Position numbers and translations under genes: made by a program
Notes under the pieces: model-generated
What the model was told of the DNA's origin: nothing
Database searches by the model: none
What the model saw: the letters and a program-made list of their open reading frames with translations, nothing else
NCBI GenBank assembly: GCA_025677815.1
Contig: JAIXMP010000043.1
Span: forward strand, 62,001 to 126,000
DNA from: Phascolomyces articulosus
Taxonomy: Eukaryota > Mucoromycota > Mucoromycetes > Mucorales > Lichtheimiaceae
Direction: 5' to 3'
Length of the DNA: 64,000 nt
In this document: piece by piece, positions 13,460-28,737 of the stretch
How positions within the stretch are numbered: position 1 is the first letter of the stretch
How the letters are laid out: each line of letters starts with the position of its first letter

Positions 13460-14207
13460 ATCACATGCTTTATAATTCCTTTTATATTATTCTCGGTAAA
13501 CATGATGAGTACTATGTAAAAAAGCCCATAGAAGATATACATATCACGACCAGGGTAAAATTATCTTACAATAGAATATTATTTCAGAAACAAGAATCGC
13601 ATGAAAACGGATTGATGGTAGTAAATCCTACTACTACCATCATAGCCAGAAATTATCTTGCATTCTTTTTTTTAAAGGAAGAAAAACCAATTTAATGATC
13701 GCGATTGTGTAATAGATGCAGCCGACAATAATATGTTTTGAGGTCGTGCTATACCTAATGGTAAATTTTATTTGATGAGAAAGGAAGAAAAATTATTATT
13801 ATTATTCATATTCTCATTTCATTATCATAGAAACAATGGTTTAAAGTTACAAAAATTAAATCCAATGCTTCATGATACATATACGATTGTTTATGCTTCG
13901 GATAAATCACTCTTTTATATAATGGGTGTTTTACGAGTTCAATGGAATTATAGACAGTAGAGGAATCAGTATGATACCAAGTTTAGATCATTCCATGTTT
14001 CTACTCGAACTTGATGAATGATACCATAAATGTTTTGGCGATGGAGAAATGTTGTATCTCATTCGTTCAATAATAATTATATAATTACTAAATTAAACTG
14101 ATATTAAACTTGGCTTTTCTATGATTGATTCAACGATGGTAGAGGTACCGCATTAGGTCTTATTTATTATAATCGACAAGGTATCTTGGTTGCTACGTGT
14201 GCTCAGT
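13460..14207 (+). pseudogene. Decayed acyl-CoA thioesterase II (TesB/ACOT8 type)
   Basis: Fragments in three frames line up in order with a TesB-family protein. First, 13465-13695 reads SFYIILGKHDEYYV followed by an ITTRV segment and GLMVVNPTTT, matching the first hot-dog domain (YFLLPGD...RDGRSFTTRxV). Next, 13860-13925 reads LHDTYTIVYASDKSLF (family LHxCxLAYASD). Then 13980-13994 reads SLDHS (family SLDHSMWFH). Last, 14138-14207 reads GRGTALGLIYYNRQG and ILVATCAQ (family GRGLAxGRIYDRxGxLVASxxQEG). Stops and frame changes between blocks cannot all be introns: the frame breaks a few codons after SLDHS, and TAA follows CAQ. Intact relatives hydrolyse acyl-CoA in peroxisomes. The N-terminal block (FGGQ...QAL) was not found. 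Confidence 0.65.
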
Positions 14208-17692
<3,485 letters not shown>

Positions 17693-18783
17693 AAACATCT
17701 CATCTAATTTTTTTCCCACTTTTTAACCATTTCGTTGTATAAATTTTTGTAAAAAGCATCCCCCCCTTATTTCTATATTTGCATACCAAAAAAAATATCG
17801 TATCTTCCCTTATTTTCACACTCTTTCTTCCATGCAACTCACTTCTTAATTTTTCCGTTTCCTTTTTTTTTTAAGTTTTAATTGTTTATTTTTCCATTAT
17901 TTTTATTTTTTCTCTGTAAGATAGAACGTTTCAACATGTTCGGGGGTTTGCTTTTTTCTTAGCATTATTATTATATATATATTTTACAAAAAATCAAAAA
18001 AGAAATAAAACCACCGCATTCAACATGTAAAAAAAAAAAAATTGTTTGTGTTCTACATTTCGAGTTAGTAAATATTGTATATTAAAAAAAAAAGTGTTTT
18101 TTTATTGGCGGAGTAATGGCAACATGAGACCTGCATTCTTATTTATGAAGTCATCCAGACCAGCTTAGAATGTGTTCTGATGTAAGGTTGCGCTGACCAT
18201 TCAACTATACTACTTGTCCGTTGAAATAAAACCATCAACACTTTGCTAAAATTTTTATTTACAATAACAGAGTTTTTTTTTTTTCGTAACAATACATCAT
18301 CATTCATTTAATCTAATAATATATTAATATATGTATAACCGATTTTACTTTTCAAGTCTTCTTGTTTCTTTATTTACCTTCTACAGCAGCAGAAACTTTA
18401 CGTTCGAATGTCCAAAAAGCAAAAATTAGACCTGTGTTACTACATATGCATACCTATTACAATGACAACAAAAACGCCACATTTCGCAATAACACGTATT
18501 GTTTGTATTTGAATTAAACCGTGTATATACTTATGAATAATGGTGACTCATGCTGTCCGTTCAATTAGTAAGATAATATATAACAGATGTAGCATAATAT
18601 ATCGTATATCCAAAATAATAGAACAGTTACTGTAGGTCCTTCCTGCATCTCAAAGGCGTAACTCCTTTATCTTTTCTTTATTCTACTCAACAATCCAAAG
18701 GATGGCGTAAGAAAAAAAAACAATATAAAGAAGCTGTATAAAGAACTGATTTTTTTTTTTTACTCAATCCACCATCAAGAAAC
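17693..18783. other. AHCY 3' UTR and intergenic DNA
   Basis: T-rich 3' UTR with several A-rich processing signals, then AT-rich DNA. On the minus strand near 18370-18430 a short stretch reads LIFAFWTFERKVSAAVEGK, which looks coding but could not be joined into a gene. Confidence 0.4.
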
Positions 18784-18993
18784 ATGCGAAGCTTTATTTC
18801 AGTTACCTTATTTGCTGTTGTCGCCCTTTTTGTAATTGTCTCTTCGGCTAACCCAATTGATGCAGAAACCCAACGAGGATAAAGACAGGATCGTTTGACT
18901 GCTAGAGATGATAATCCATGCCTTCTATGTCGTAAAAAAGCAGTGGCCTATATGTTGAACTCAGCCATAGCTTGCAAGGACCAGTATCCATAA
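18784..18993 (+). pseudogene. Small secreted Cys-containing protein, interrupted by an in-frame stop
   Basis: From the ATG at 18784 the frame encodes a clear signal peptide (about 22 residues, ending VIVSSA), then a short acidic segment. A TAA stop follows at codon 33 (18880-18882). The same frame then continues for 37 codons to a second stop at 18991, reading DNPCLLCRKKAVAYML and ACKDQYP with three Cys. The continuation in one frame, with signal peptide before and Cys-rich part after, suggests a recent nonsense mutation in a small secreted protein. No intron of plausible size removes the stop. Its neighbour at 19482 is another small secreted Cys-rich protein. Confidence 0.5.
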
Positions 18994-19481
18994 AAGAATA
19001 AAATGGATCAAAATATTATTCATTCTTCTATCCAACAATGATGACCGTGTGTTATTTATATATAATAACCATCATGATCCTAGTAAAAAATCATTTATAT
19101 TGTGTATACTGTGGCTGATGGGATCTTTTAGATCTGAATATAAATGGGTTGCGACTATACACATTTAAATAGAGTGATTATTTGGTAGAATTCAGAGAAG
19201 CTTTATTTACCATAAGTAGTATGGATCTAAATCAATAATATGTGGCGCAGTCTTTTCGTATTTGTTATAAGGAAAGGTTTCATTACGTATTGAATATACG
19301 TGATGGTATAAATCATCCATACGTACAACAAGAAACAGTTTTTTTGCTGTTTCTTTTTCGTTTTTGTATCTATTGAAACCTTTTTTTTTTTTTATTTTTT
19401 TTACAAACATATAAACCGCCACGGTAATATATAACTATACGACAAGCTAAAAAAAAAAAAAAGAGAAGAAACTCTAAAAAA
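18994..19481. other. Spacer between two small secreted-protein genes
   Basis: AT-rich; no coding evidence. It presumably contains the promoter of the gene at 19482. A poly(A)-like run lies just before that start. Confidence 0.4.
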
Positions 19482-19736
19482 ATGGCAAGACTTACTACTA
19501 TCACTATGGCCATGGTTATGATGGTGTTTTTATTATTCTCTTTTGTTTCTACCACAACAGCTGCAGGGGGCAATCGATGTAATTGTTTATGTTATTATAA
19601 GGCCAAATTTCGCTATCACGAATGTATGCGTCAAGGAGGCACCATCACAGATTGTGTTATTCAATCAGACTTTGGTCGCTGTGGACCCAACTGTCAAGAA
19701 CATGTTTGCAATGATGATGTCCCTGGAGGTTTTTAA
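19482..19736 (+). CDS. Small secreted cysteine-rich protein (84 aa)
   Basis: Single exon, ATG at 19482, TAA at 19734. The first ~27 residues form a textbook signal peptide with a hydrophobic core (MAMVMMVFLLFSFVS) and small residues before the likely cleavage site (TTTAA). The mature part of about 56 residues has eight Cys in the order CxCxC, then single Cys after HE, TD, GR, PN and HV, enough for four disulfides. No family recognised. Such proteins in fungi may be cell-wall, antimicrobial or effector-like; function here is unknown. The start fits because the leader immediately upstream is A-rich and the signal peptide begins at the first Met. Confidence 0.7.
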   Translation: MARLTTITMAMVMMVFLLFSFVSTTTAAGGNRCNCLCYYKAKFRYHECMRQGGTITDCVIQSDFGRCGPNCQEHVCNDDVPGGF

Positions 19737-20430
19737 ACAGTCAAATACTTAAATATTGATGTAGTTTTATTTACTATTATGATGTATTATTATATTTATA
19801 TTATATATCGATAATACAACGCCATTATACAAGTATATATATATATATATATGTGAATAAAAAAATATATAAAAAAGTGATTCACTGTTACTACGGGTCA
19901 TGGATGATACTATGAGCAAAATGTTGGTTCGTTATGGAGTGAAAAAATGGAGTAGTGTTTTTGTTAATACCATAAATCCTGTCGATATATTAAGGAAGAA
20001 GACCACCAAAAGAAATTTTCCATGATGGTCTTAGAGTATACTTATATAAAATTAATCAATTACTATTGTTTTTTATCATGCATCTACACCACCAGCTAAT
20101 GTTGTGGTGATATATTTATATCTATAGAGAAAAGAAAACATAAATAATAGACCTTAAAAGAAATAATCCCATTTCCCAATATAGTAATGTGTTTACATTT
20201 GCATTAAAAACAATTACCTCAAACAACATTTTACCAAGAAACGCCTAAAGATAAACCCTTTTCACGACCTATTTTCTCTTTCTCTTTTTTTTTTCCTTCT
20301 TATTTTTATTTTTAAAAACAAGTTTTATTAAAAAAAAAAAAGAGTGTCAGGACAATCTCTATATTTTTTTCTCGTTGACTCATTTCGACATTGACCATAA
20401 AAATCGTTTGTAAAAAGAAAACAAACAAAC
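19737..20430. other. Intergenic region
   Basis: AT-rich, includes an AT dinucleotide run near 19835. The last 150 nt are pyrimidine-rich (about 20262-20380), consistent with the promoter of the gene starting at 20431. No gene seen. Confidence 0.4.
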
Positions 20431-23400
20431 ATGACTATTTCAACTATAGCGGCTTCGCCAACGATTTATTCACCTGTTCATTCAACAGAATGTAAGCATA
20501 AAAAATTTTTGGATACTTATTTATTTATAAATAACATGCATAAGTTGACTCATAGGTGGGTTGGTGTTTTTTTAAAAAAAAATTTCAAATAGCAAAGTTA
20601 GATTATGCCAATTTCGCAGCTTTGGAAGTTCTTGAAAAGGTAAATAACAATTTCTCTTTTTATATATTATTAAAACAAAAAATCTATTCCAGACTAATAT
20701 ACATATATATATCTCTATGATAGGAATTAGATCGCTTAAAACAAGAACGAAAAGCGAGAAGACTTTCCATGTTTTCTGAATCAATCACTTTAACATCATC
20801 ACCATCACCCCCACCACAGATCAAACGACGTCAAAGCAGTAGTCCAGATCAATTCATAAATCAAGAGACACCTGATTTATCTTCTACAAATAAACAGCTA
20901 TCGTTATCAAGACGACATAAAAGTTGTGGGGTATTACGAGATCAGGAAAATCAGAAAAAATTTCATGTTGAAAAGGAGAATATCATTGAGAACAAGGTAA
21001 AAAAAACAAAAAACAAACAAATATTCAATTCTATAAATATATTTCAAAGGAAAATCAAGAAGCTGATAGAATATTTCGTTTAAAATAAATATATATGTTT
21101 GTATATTATCGAAAGCCAAAGGAATCATTACCATCCGATGATAAGGTTACGCCAGGGGATAATACTATTTCATCATCATCTTTAATATCATCTACTTCTT
21201 CTGAAGAAAAATCTCCAAAGGAAATAAATAACGATAGTAAAGAATCGCAACAGTCATCAGTACAGCAGATAACAGACAAGGTGAATAATAACAATACAAA
21301 TGTTAAAGAATTGACAAATTCATTCATGAAAAAAGATGAAAAGGGAGTTACAAACAACAAGGTAATAAATTTAAGAATAATGTGATCTATAATAAGTGTA
21401 AAATTGATCTAACTTTTTCTGTTCCATATATAGAAATCGAAACCACTTCACAGGGAGAAAAAGCCTGCACTTAGAATACAAACAATGTTTGATCGACATC
21501 AACTCGTACCCGAACCAGATCACACTCACAATACAATAAATGTAAGTCTCTTTCTTTATCTAGGTACAAACATATATTGTATAGAATTCTATGGAAACTA
21601 ACTCAAAGTTGCATGTATTGGATGGATCATTTAGAAAGAGACACCAGCCTTTCTTGATGCTAGACAAAAACTCAAATCTACTGCTACGCCGCCACAAAAA
21701 CAACAACCTATCGTTGCTCCATCTGTATCCAAAAATGTTTCTACACCATACAAACTAAAGCAACAATCCGATACAACAACGACAACGGATAAACGGGCAT
21801 CAACATTCATGCAATCATCACAATCACTGCAGCCTTCTAAATCAGCCCAAACAACAACAAATACAACAATAAGAACCAAAAATAACTTTATCCCATTACA
21901 AGAGAAACGGCAAGAATATAAGCCAAAACCATTAAACGATGCATTTATTGGCGTCAAAGGATTATCTCAAAAGTTTGATTCAAGCATGACAACAGACGAA
22001 CAACAACAACAACAATCCTTGGCAGGATCACAAAAGTCAAAACCCAAAATGGCATATCGAGAAAAACCCATTTTATCACCAGCATCACAAAGTGTTTCGC
22101 GTGAAAGAAGGATTTCTACAGGTAGCAATAATATTAGACCGGTCAATAGTGTAACTGCTCTTTCACAACTCTTTTCTTCTTCTTCTACCACTACCACTAC
22201 CACTTCTACTTCTACATCTACTTCAAAAGAAGCAAAATCATCAGCATCACGTCCATCAAAACCTTTACCCCCTATTCATAATTTTCAACAACAACAACAT
22301 CATCGTCATCAACAACAATTACAGGTACTTAATAAATAAAGGTTGATATATCATGGAAGAAACCGATATATATGATTTGAATTCCTCAAAGTAGTGTTTG
22401 TGATTAATGATGATAAAAATGTGGTTGATCGGGGGTAATTTTGTTTTTTGTTTAGGATAAAGATAAATTAAACAATACATCTGCAGCCGTCATGTCATTA
22501 CCTTCAAGAAGTCATGGTAAAAAAATGGTAGAATCACAACGAGTGTTTCATAAAACCATGCCAGCAGTTCCCAATCGCAATGAAAAAGCATCTATTCCCG
22601 AATTTCCCAATCCTTTGCCAGTGTATACACCCATGCTTTCTCATCCTGTTACTGAAGATGAAGAAAAGGGAGAGGAAGGAACAGAATTAATGGAAGAAAA
22701 ACCCCAGGAACAACAGCAAATTCAGGTACCAGTGACAGACACTACAAATAATGTAAAAAAGCGTGTTTCATTTTCTTCTGTGGTGACCAGTATTCCACCT
22801 CCATCTCCTTTTTCCGATGAGGAAACTGAAGAAGAAACTAGCAAACAAAGAAAATTACCCTTGACCATGACATCTTCTCACCTTTTGTCATTATGGCAAC
22901 AACAACATGAGAAGGAACGAAGGGCCACGACTGTTGTTCCATCAGCTGCTAACAGTACCGCTACTGGAACTGGAGTTCGTAATAATGTACCAAGTAATAA
23001 TAATTCGTCCATGATGCCATTGCCCTCTCCAGGAACAGAAAAACCAGTGGGTCATAATAAACTAAACGATACCCGTGGCTTTTGGGAAGCATTTAATACG
23101 GAAATGAGCAATCGAGCTGCCCCAGATTTACGACGTGTTGTTCAACCTCCTACAGAGACAAGACGAGATTCACCCAATCCTTGTCAACAACAACAACAAC
23201 AGGCAAATCGATTTATCCCATCCGCATTTGCCAGACGTAATAATGGATCTATAAGCCCAAAAGGATTTCCTCCGTCCCCTCCACCTATATCCAACGCTAA
23301 ATTACGACAACAGCAACCACAACAACCACAACAACCACAGCAACAACAGCAACAAAAGCAGCCGCAGCAGCCACAGCCACAGCCACAGCAACAAGAACCC

Positions 23401-23905
23401 ATATCACCACGCAAAACTTGGATGCACATGTTACAAGATCGTAGGGCCAAGAAAGGTTCGATAGAAAAATTCGAAAAATCTCCAACCAAAGCATTAATGA
23501 CTCCTAGTCAAAATACATCTCCCACTCGAACTGGTCGATCATTATGGAATGGTACTGCTACCAACGGTCATCATTTTTCATCAATACAACAAAATAAACC
23601 TTCGACAGTATCATCACGTAAACCTGTTATCTCATTTGATGATCATTCATCAAAAAATACTACCACACCACCACTTTATCATGTAAGTTTTTCTCTCTCT
23701 TCCTCCATTCATCTCGTTTCCAATATATCATGCTAACCCCTCCCCTTCCTTTTTTTTTTATCAGCCAACCAAGACTCGACCCAAAAAACCATCCAGTTTT
23801 CGAAAATCGCATGGTCATCATTATCCAATGAGAAATAATATTGTTGGTCCAGAAGTTTCCATCCCTCCTGTTGCCGTTCAAAGAGAATGGAGCAGAAACT
23901 ACTAA
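20431..23905 (+). CDS. Low-complexity Ser/Gln/Pro-rich protein of unknown function
   Basis: Eight exons: 20431..20491, 20593..20639, 20724..20996, 21116..21361, 21434..21541, 21635..22324, 22456..23682 and 23765..23905, totalling 930 aa in frame. Mostly disordered. A short helical start (LDYANFAALEVLEKELDRLK) is followed by Ser/Thr-rich segments, a Gln/Pro run (about 23310-23395), basic SPR/SPT sites, and an ordered-looking stretch NDTRGFWEAFNTEMSNRAAP. The tail is basic (TRPKKPSSFRKSHGHH) and ends REWSRNY. No enzymatic domain or membrane segment. Composition resembles fungal scaffold, polarity or cytoskeleton-associated proteins, but that is only a guess. It is convergent with COA3, 313 bp away. 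Confidence 0.75.
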
Positions 23906-24218
23906 ATAAAACTCTTCCCTTGCTTTTTTTTTTGTTCTTTCTCTTTCTCTCTCTTATATATATATCCGTGTACATGTTTTTTCTCTTTATCCTTCTTGTT
24001 CCCCTGTGTTTGCCATCTATATATATATATATATATATAATATTATCATTATTTTGTATACAAACATTAACATACCTTCAATAAACCGTAAATAATTTTT
24101 TTTAGCTTATTATATTATAGTTTTTTTTTTTTGTGGTCTATTTACAATAATCAAAGGAAGAAAGAAAAGAGAAGAGGAAGGTGTGTGTGTGTAAGGTATG
24201 GTTGATATATATATATAT

Positions 24219-24580
24219 TTATTGCTTGTCTTTGTATTCTCTTGTTACGTCTTGGACACCAGGCAATGTGCTAGGCATGGGGACATCACTGAAATCGTCT
24301 TGTTTGACAGCAAGCATGGAATAGGCATCTACGAATATCATTATAATAATAAAAATTAATATTCCATTGGGTGATTGGAGTTGAGTAGTTGTTTTTTGCG
24401 AATGAGAGAGGGAGAAAGGAATATATAAAACATACAAACACCACCAGTAAAACCCAAAAGAGCAAACAAAGTAGCCATGTTGCGTACACGGAAAGGTTGA
24501 CGAGTACGTTCCAATGCAGGTGAAAATCCGTAACCTTTCTTTTGGGTATAAAGTTTCTCTCGTGAAGTACTGTTTGACAT
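24219..24580 (-). CDS. COA3: Cytochrome c oxidase assembly factor 3
   Basis: Two exons, 24580..24436 and 24328..24219, giving 84 aa. The conserved core GFSPALERTRQPFRVRNMA, a single transmembrane segment (TLFALLGFTGGVYAYSMLA, spanning the intron) and VKQDDFSDVPMP match the COA3/CCDC56 family. In yeast this mitochondrial inner-membrane protein binds newly made Cox1 and couples its translation to complex IV assembly. The splice T|AT (GTATGT donor) restores GGVYAYSM; reading through the intron destroys the motif. Length is typical of the family. Confidence 0.88.
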
Positions 24581-25242
24581 TTTTTATTTGTTGTTGTAAC
24601 TAAAGAAAGGGTTCCTCTCCCATTTATTTGACCAAATCCGGGGCCTATATAACATGTCTGGAATTAAAAAAAATTATCCTCATTGTTCGACAAAGACTTG
24701 TCTCCAAAAAAAAAAATCACTTGTTGACTTGTTGTCTACAATGATTCCTTTATCACTTTATCTTGTTTATGAGTACATCGTTAGATATACCCACGCACTG
24801 TGGATGAATTTTCTGATAAATATGAATAGATTATGGATAATAGTATATGTGTTTTTTTTAGTATTTGCGATATGATACAATCACCTTCATCCTTTATATA
24901 TTCTTAAAAGAAACTTTCTATAGCACCGGGTGGCTGGGCTAGCAATATCGAAGTATCCATGGATGCTCCCTATTAAAAATATATATTATTAGTATATATA
25001 ACGTAACTTTCGATCTATTCAGAACCATTATAAATTCATATCATATATCTTTGCTAACGTTTATATCTTACCATACCAGTACAGCAGAAGGGTCAAAGAA
25101 AAAGAAGTAAAAGGGTCCCTCCTCAGCTACTTGTAGTATTTTATATACTATCTACTAATATACAACATCTATGATTTGTGGTCTATCACGTAAAGGAATT
25201 ATAACACAATGCAACTTAAGTCATCATTTTATTTGCTGAAAG
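24581..25242. other. Intergenic region
   Basis: COA3 promoter side, then AT-rich DNA. No gene or repeat recognised. Confidence 0.4.
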
Positions 25243-25742
25243 CTATTTCTCAACTTTTAAACTGATTGGCGCCAGGAACAACACAAATTCCGGGCCGATG
25301 TAAAACCATGCAATACTAGTGGCTTGGATATGCGGGGAGAAAGATACAAGTCGTTCTGGATGCGCGAGAGTTGACAATTCATCGTCGATTTGCAACTGAT
25401 ACAAACTGTGTATACCAGCAATATATAAAACCATTAATAGCTATGGATCATCATACTCTTTTGTTCAATAATTTCAAAGGAGAAAAGGAAGGAAATGAAT
25501 AAATTGGACTTTGCTTCTTGTCTGTTGATCGATTGATTTGTTAAGTTATTTAACTGTAAGATACTGTTGGCAATATATGGCGTGTTGTGGTTTTGAATGA
25601 TAATATCTCGTACTATACTCTTGGAAAGATAAAAGTATATGTTATTATTTCTATTGAACACTTTGTATGAATTAAAAAATACTACTAGGTCAACCATATG
25701 TGGCATAAAATTGATGAAAATTTTGGGACAGGCGGAGAGCAA
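25243..25742 (-). pseudogene. Possible relic of the local F-box/LRR family
   Basis: Two short open stretches on the minus strand resemble LRR pieces of the cluster at 28.7-42.3 kb. One reads INFMPHMVDLVVFFNSYKVF, comparable to LLPWMPKLRYFRIFYNAKY in the 28.7-31.0 kb gene. The second, starting at 25434, reads VLYIAGIHSLYQLQIDD, comparable to LQQVGCIKSLRLLYIS in the 40.1-42.3 kb gene. Order and strand agree with decay of one paralogue, but the similarity is weak and judged by eye. Confidence 0.3.
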
Positions 25743-25881
25743 TAAGTTATTGGCTCTTTCTTCTCATCGACGCGTGCCTATTTTTTATTTTTTTTATTTT
25801 CTCTCTTCTTTTGAATAGAATCTAATTCTCCTCCACCCTACACATACGGACATACATACCAAAAAAGCATACAATATATAA

Positions 25882-27588
25882 ATGTCATTTTCATTTGGAG
25901 CACCTGCTGCGGCAACATCACAACCTGCCGGTGGTTTTTCATTCAATAATTCAGCCACTGCTACACCAGCACCAGCAGCAACCACCAGTGGTTTTGGTGG
26001 TGGATTTGGTGCTACATCCGCACCAACAACGTCTACTGCAGCAGCACCTACAACATTGGGTGGATTTGGTGGATTTGGACAACCTGCTACATCAACAACA
26101 GCAACGCCTAGTTTATTTGGTAACACCGCAATGAATAAACCAGCAGCGACTTCTACAGCAACAACTGGATTCGGTGGATTTGGAACCACTTCAAATAGTT
26201 TATTCAATACCAATAAACCAGCAACTACAGGTGGATTAGGTACTGGATTAGGTGGGTTTTCATCGTCATTGGGAGGTGGATTCGGTGGTGGATTTGGTGG
26301 AGCAGGTAAAATGACATTGATGATTCCTTTAAATACACATGCCATTTCAACAAAACAATTGATATAATACAACCATATACTGATACAAACTTATTATTTT
26401 AGGCACTGCAATGAACCAACAACAACGAGACCGCCAAGTATGGCAATTATTATTACAAATTGATGAAGAAGCAAGACGACAACAAGCTACTTTATTGAGT
26501 AGTGGAGAACAATATAAACCACAAAACATTTGGCAAGCTTTAGCTTTATTAAAATCTTGGTGGGATCCTCAATCACCTTATTGTCGTTTCAAACACTATT
26601 TTTATAACGTCGTACCTTCAGAACATGTACATCTTTATCAAAAACCACCAAATCACGATAAAAAAGCTTGGGATGATGCTCAAAAGAAGAATCCAGATCC
26701 ATCTCGGTAATAAAAAAAATGTTTCCCTTCTTTATATATTGATTTGGAAGAAAGGATATTATTTGGATAAAGTGACTAAAAACAAAGTTTTTTTAACCTT
26801 ATTCAAATGGTTTAGATTGGTACCTGCTCTGGCAATAGGGTTTGAAGATGTTAAAAAACGTATGGAAGCACAAGAAAAACAAGCATTAGCACAAATCTCA
26901 ATTCTTAAAGAAACAGAAGCCAAGATCAATAAATTACGAAACACAGACGCATTAGCAACTGCTAAGAAATTGGAAGAATATAAGACACGACATATGGAAT
27001 TAACACAACGTGTAATATGGGTAAGATACTACTTTTATATATCATCTATGCGCATCTTATATCGTATACTTCTATAGATATCAGGGATCTAATTGACACC
27101 TATTTATTCCTTTTTCTTTTAATAGCTATTGAAGAAAGCTCAAGTATTACGAAACAAAGGTCTTCCCATGACGCCTGAAGAAGAAGAGATGCGCGCTACA
27201 TTGGAAAACATTCAAGAACAATTACTTCGATCTGAACAATTCCACGGTAAATTGAGTCAATTATGGGCACAATTACAACTGATTAAAGAGTCAGGTCGTA
27301 AGTATGGCAAGTTGGATGATGTACATGGATGGAACAGCGTTAGTGGTGATGATATGAATAGTATAACCAAGGTAACTAGACATTGTATTTGTTATTGATG
27401 ATATAATATATTATATGTCGTGTATGGTTTTTTAAATGTCTAATATTTGAAATTTCTTATATTTTTCTCTAAAACACTGATAGATCTTGGAAGAACAACA
27501 AACTGGCATACAACATACAATGGATATCCTTGATACTGATCAAAATGATGTGGATAATATGATTAATCACTATCGTCTTCACAACTAA
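25882..27588 (+). CDS. NUP54: FG nucleoporin NUP54 (yeast Nup57 family)
   Basis: Five exons: 25882..26305, 26403..26706, 26816..27020, 27126..27371 and 27484..27588, totalling 427 aa. Residues 1-140 are an FG/GFG repeat region (GGFGGFG, SLFGN, SLFNTN). The rest is the conserved alpha-helical domain: RDRQVWQLLLQIDEEARRQQ, KSWWDPQSPYCRFKHYFYN, LVPALAIGFEDVKKRMEAQE, LLKKAQVLRNKGLPMTPEEE, then coiled-coil. NUP54 with NUP62 and NUP58 forms the central transport channel complex of the nuclear pore. The FG domain is encoded almost entirely by exon 1. Length is a little under vertebrate NUP54 (about 507 aa) because of a shorter FG region. Confidence 0.93.
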
Positions 27589-27883
27589 ATTATAACTAAT
27601 CACCCATAAATAAATTCATTCCTCATCTCCATTTTCACCTCATCATTAAAAAAAAAAGAATAATCAGAATGTGTGATTTGATATACATGCTGTATCTATA
27701 CTTTTTGTTTTGTTTTGTTTTACAAATGTTTTTATATATAGAGTTTCTATAAAATGGTTGTTGTTGCTGTAGCTTTATATATATATATATATATATATGT
27801 ATAATGATGTAAAAAAATAAAATCCAAACTTTTTCTTCTTCGTATTCTTTTCCTCACTTTTTTTTTTTCAAATAATCTATTGT

Positions 27884-28458
27884 TTATTTGCCTAATCTCT
27901 TTCTCAAAGCTCTTGTTCGCTTTCGTAACTTCTTGTGTTTGTGCTTGTTCATTTTCAAACGTCGCTTTCGTAAAATACTTGTCATGTACATTGTGCCTTC
28001 ATTCAAAGATTCTGTTGTAGTAGGTGTGGTAATACGTTGTTGCATGGGTGCTGGTGGGGCAGAAAATGGTCGCATTTGTGAAAGGTACTCGGTGACGATT
28101 TGTGAAACGGGTGCTTCAGGTACTAATAGTATGTTTATGTTTTTTTTTCTCTCTTAAATTAATATACACTCTTATTTTTACATATATTAAAATATAATGG
28201 ACTTCCTCATTTTCTCCTTTTATTTCAATTTGAACATGACATAAAACTAAAGTCATGGCTTTGTGTCAATGTCGTAAATTTACCTTGCTTTGAAAACATA
28301 AATGGTAGCCCTGAAGGGATCGCGTTATCTGAACCGGTGGTGACAGTTGAAGCATTTCGTTTCAGGCATTGTGCAGTTGAAACACGAAGTCTATTAAAGA
28401 CGGTGTTTGCCACGGAAGTTTGTACAGTACGTTGTAAAAAGAGTCCTCGAGCCAGCAT
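27884..28458 (-). CDS. Mitochondrial small ribosomal subunit protein mS38 (Cox24/Qri5, AURKAIP1 family)
   Basis: Two exons, 28458..28284 and 28122..27884, giving 137 aa. The C-terminal block TMYMTSILRKRRLKMNKHKH followed by a Lys/Arg-rich tail KKLRKRTRALRKRLGK is diagnostic of mS38. The N-terminus (MLARGLFLQRTVQTS) is basic and amphipathic as in a mitochondrial targeting sequence. The protein binds small-subunit rRNA near the decoding region; in yeast Cox24 is needed for Cox1 expression. Tail-to-tail with NUP54, 295 bp apart. COA3, another cytochrome-oxidase-related gene, lies about 3.3 kb away, probably by chance. Confidence 0.85.
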
Positions 28459-28737
28459 AGGTGTAGATATTAATATATATATATATATATTATTTCGTCT
28501 TTTAGACGTGTGTGGTGTTAAAAAAAGTTGTCACTTAACAAGGCTGGCAGTTTTTTTGTCTCCTTTGAAAGTTTTAAAAAGAGTGACTGTTATACCGGAT
28601 TTGGAAAGTGTTTCTAATATTGACAGCTGTTTCTTTTTTCGATTGACAATTAATTCCACAAATCATTGGATAGAGTTCATTAAATATACGGTGTTCATTT
28701 TATTATTATTATGAATTACATGAATAGACAGGGTAGA

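Noticed and set aside
23184..23489. Cys-rich frame antisense to the Gln-rich protein
   Set aside because: The Cys runs are the complement of CAA/CAG Gln codons.
25794..26372. 192-codon Pro/Asn-rich frame antisense to NUP54
   Set aside because: Complement of the FG-repeat coding sequence; repetitive composition is a by-product.
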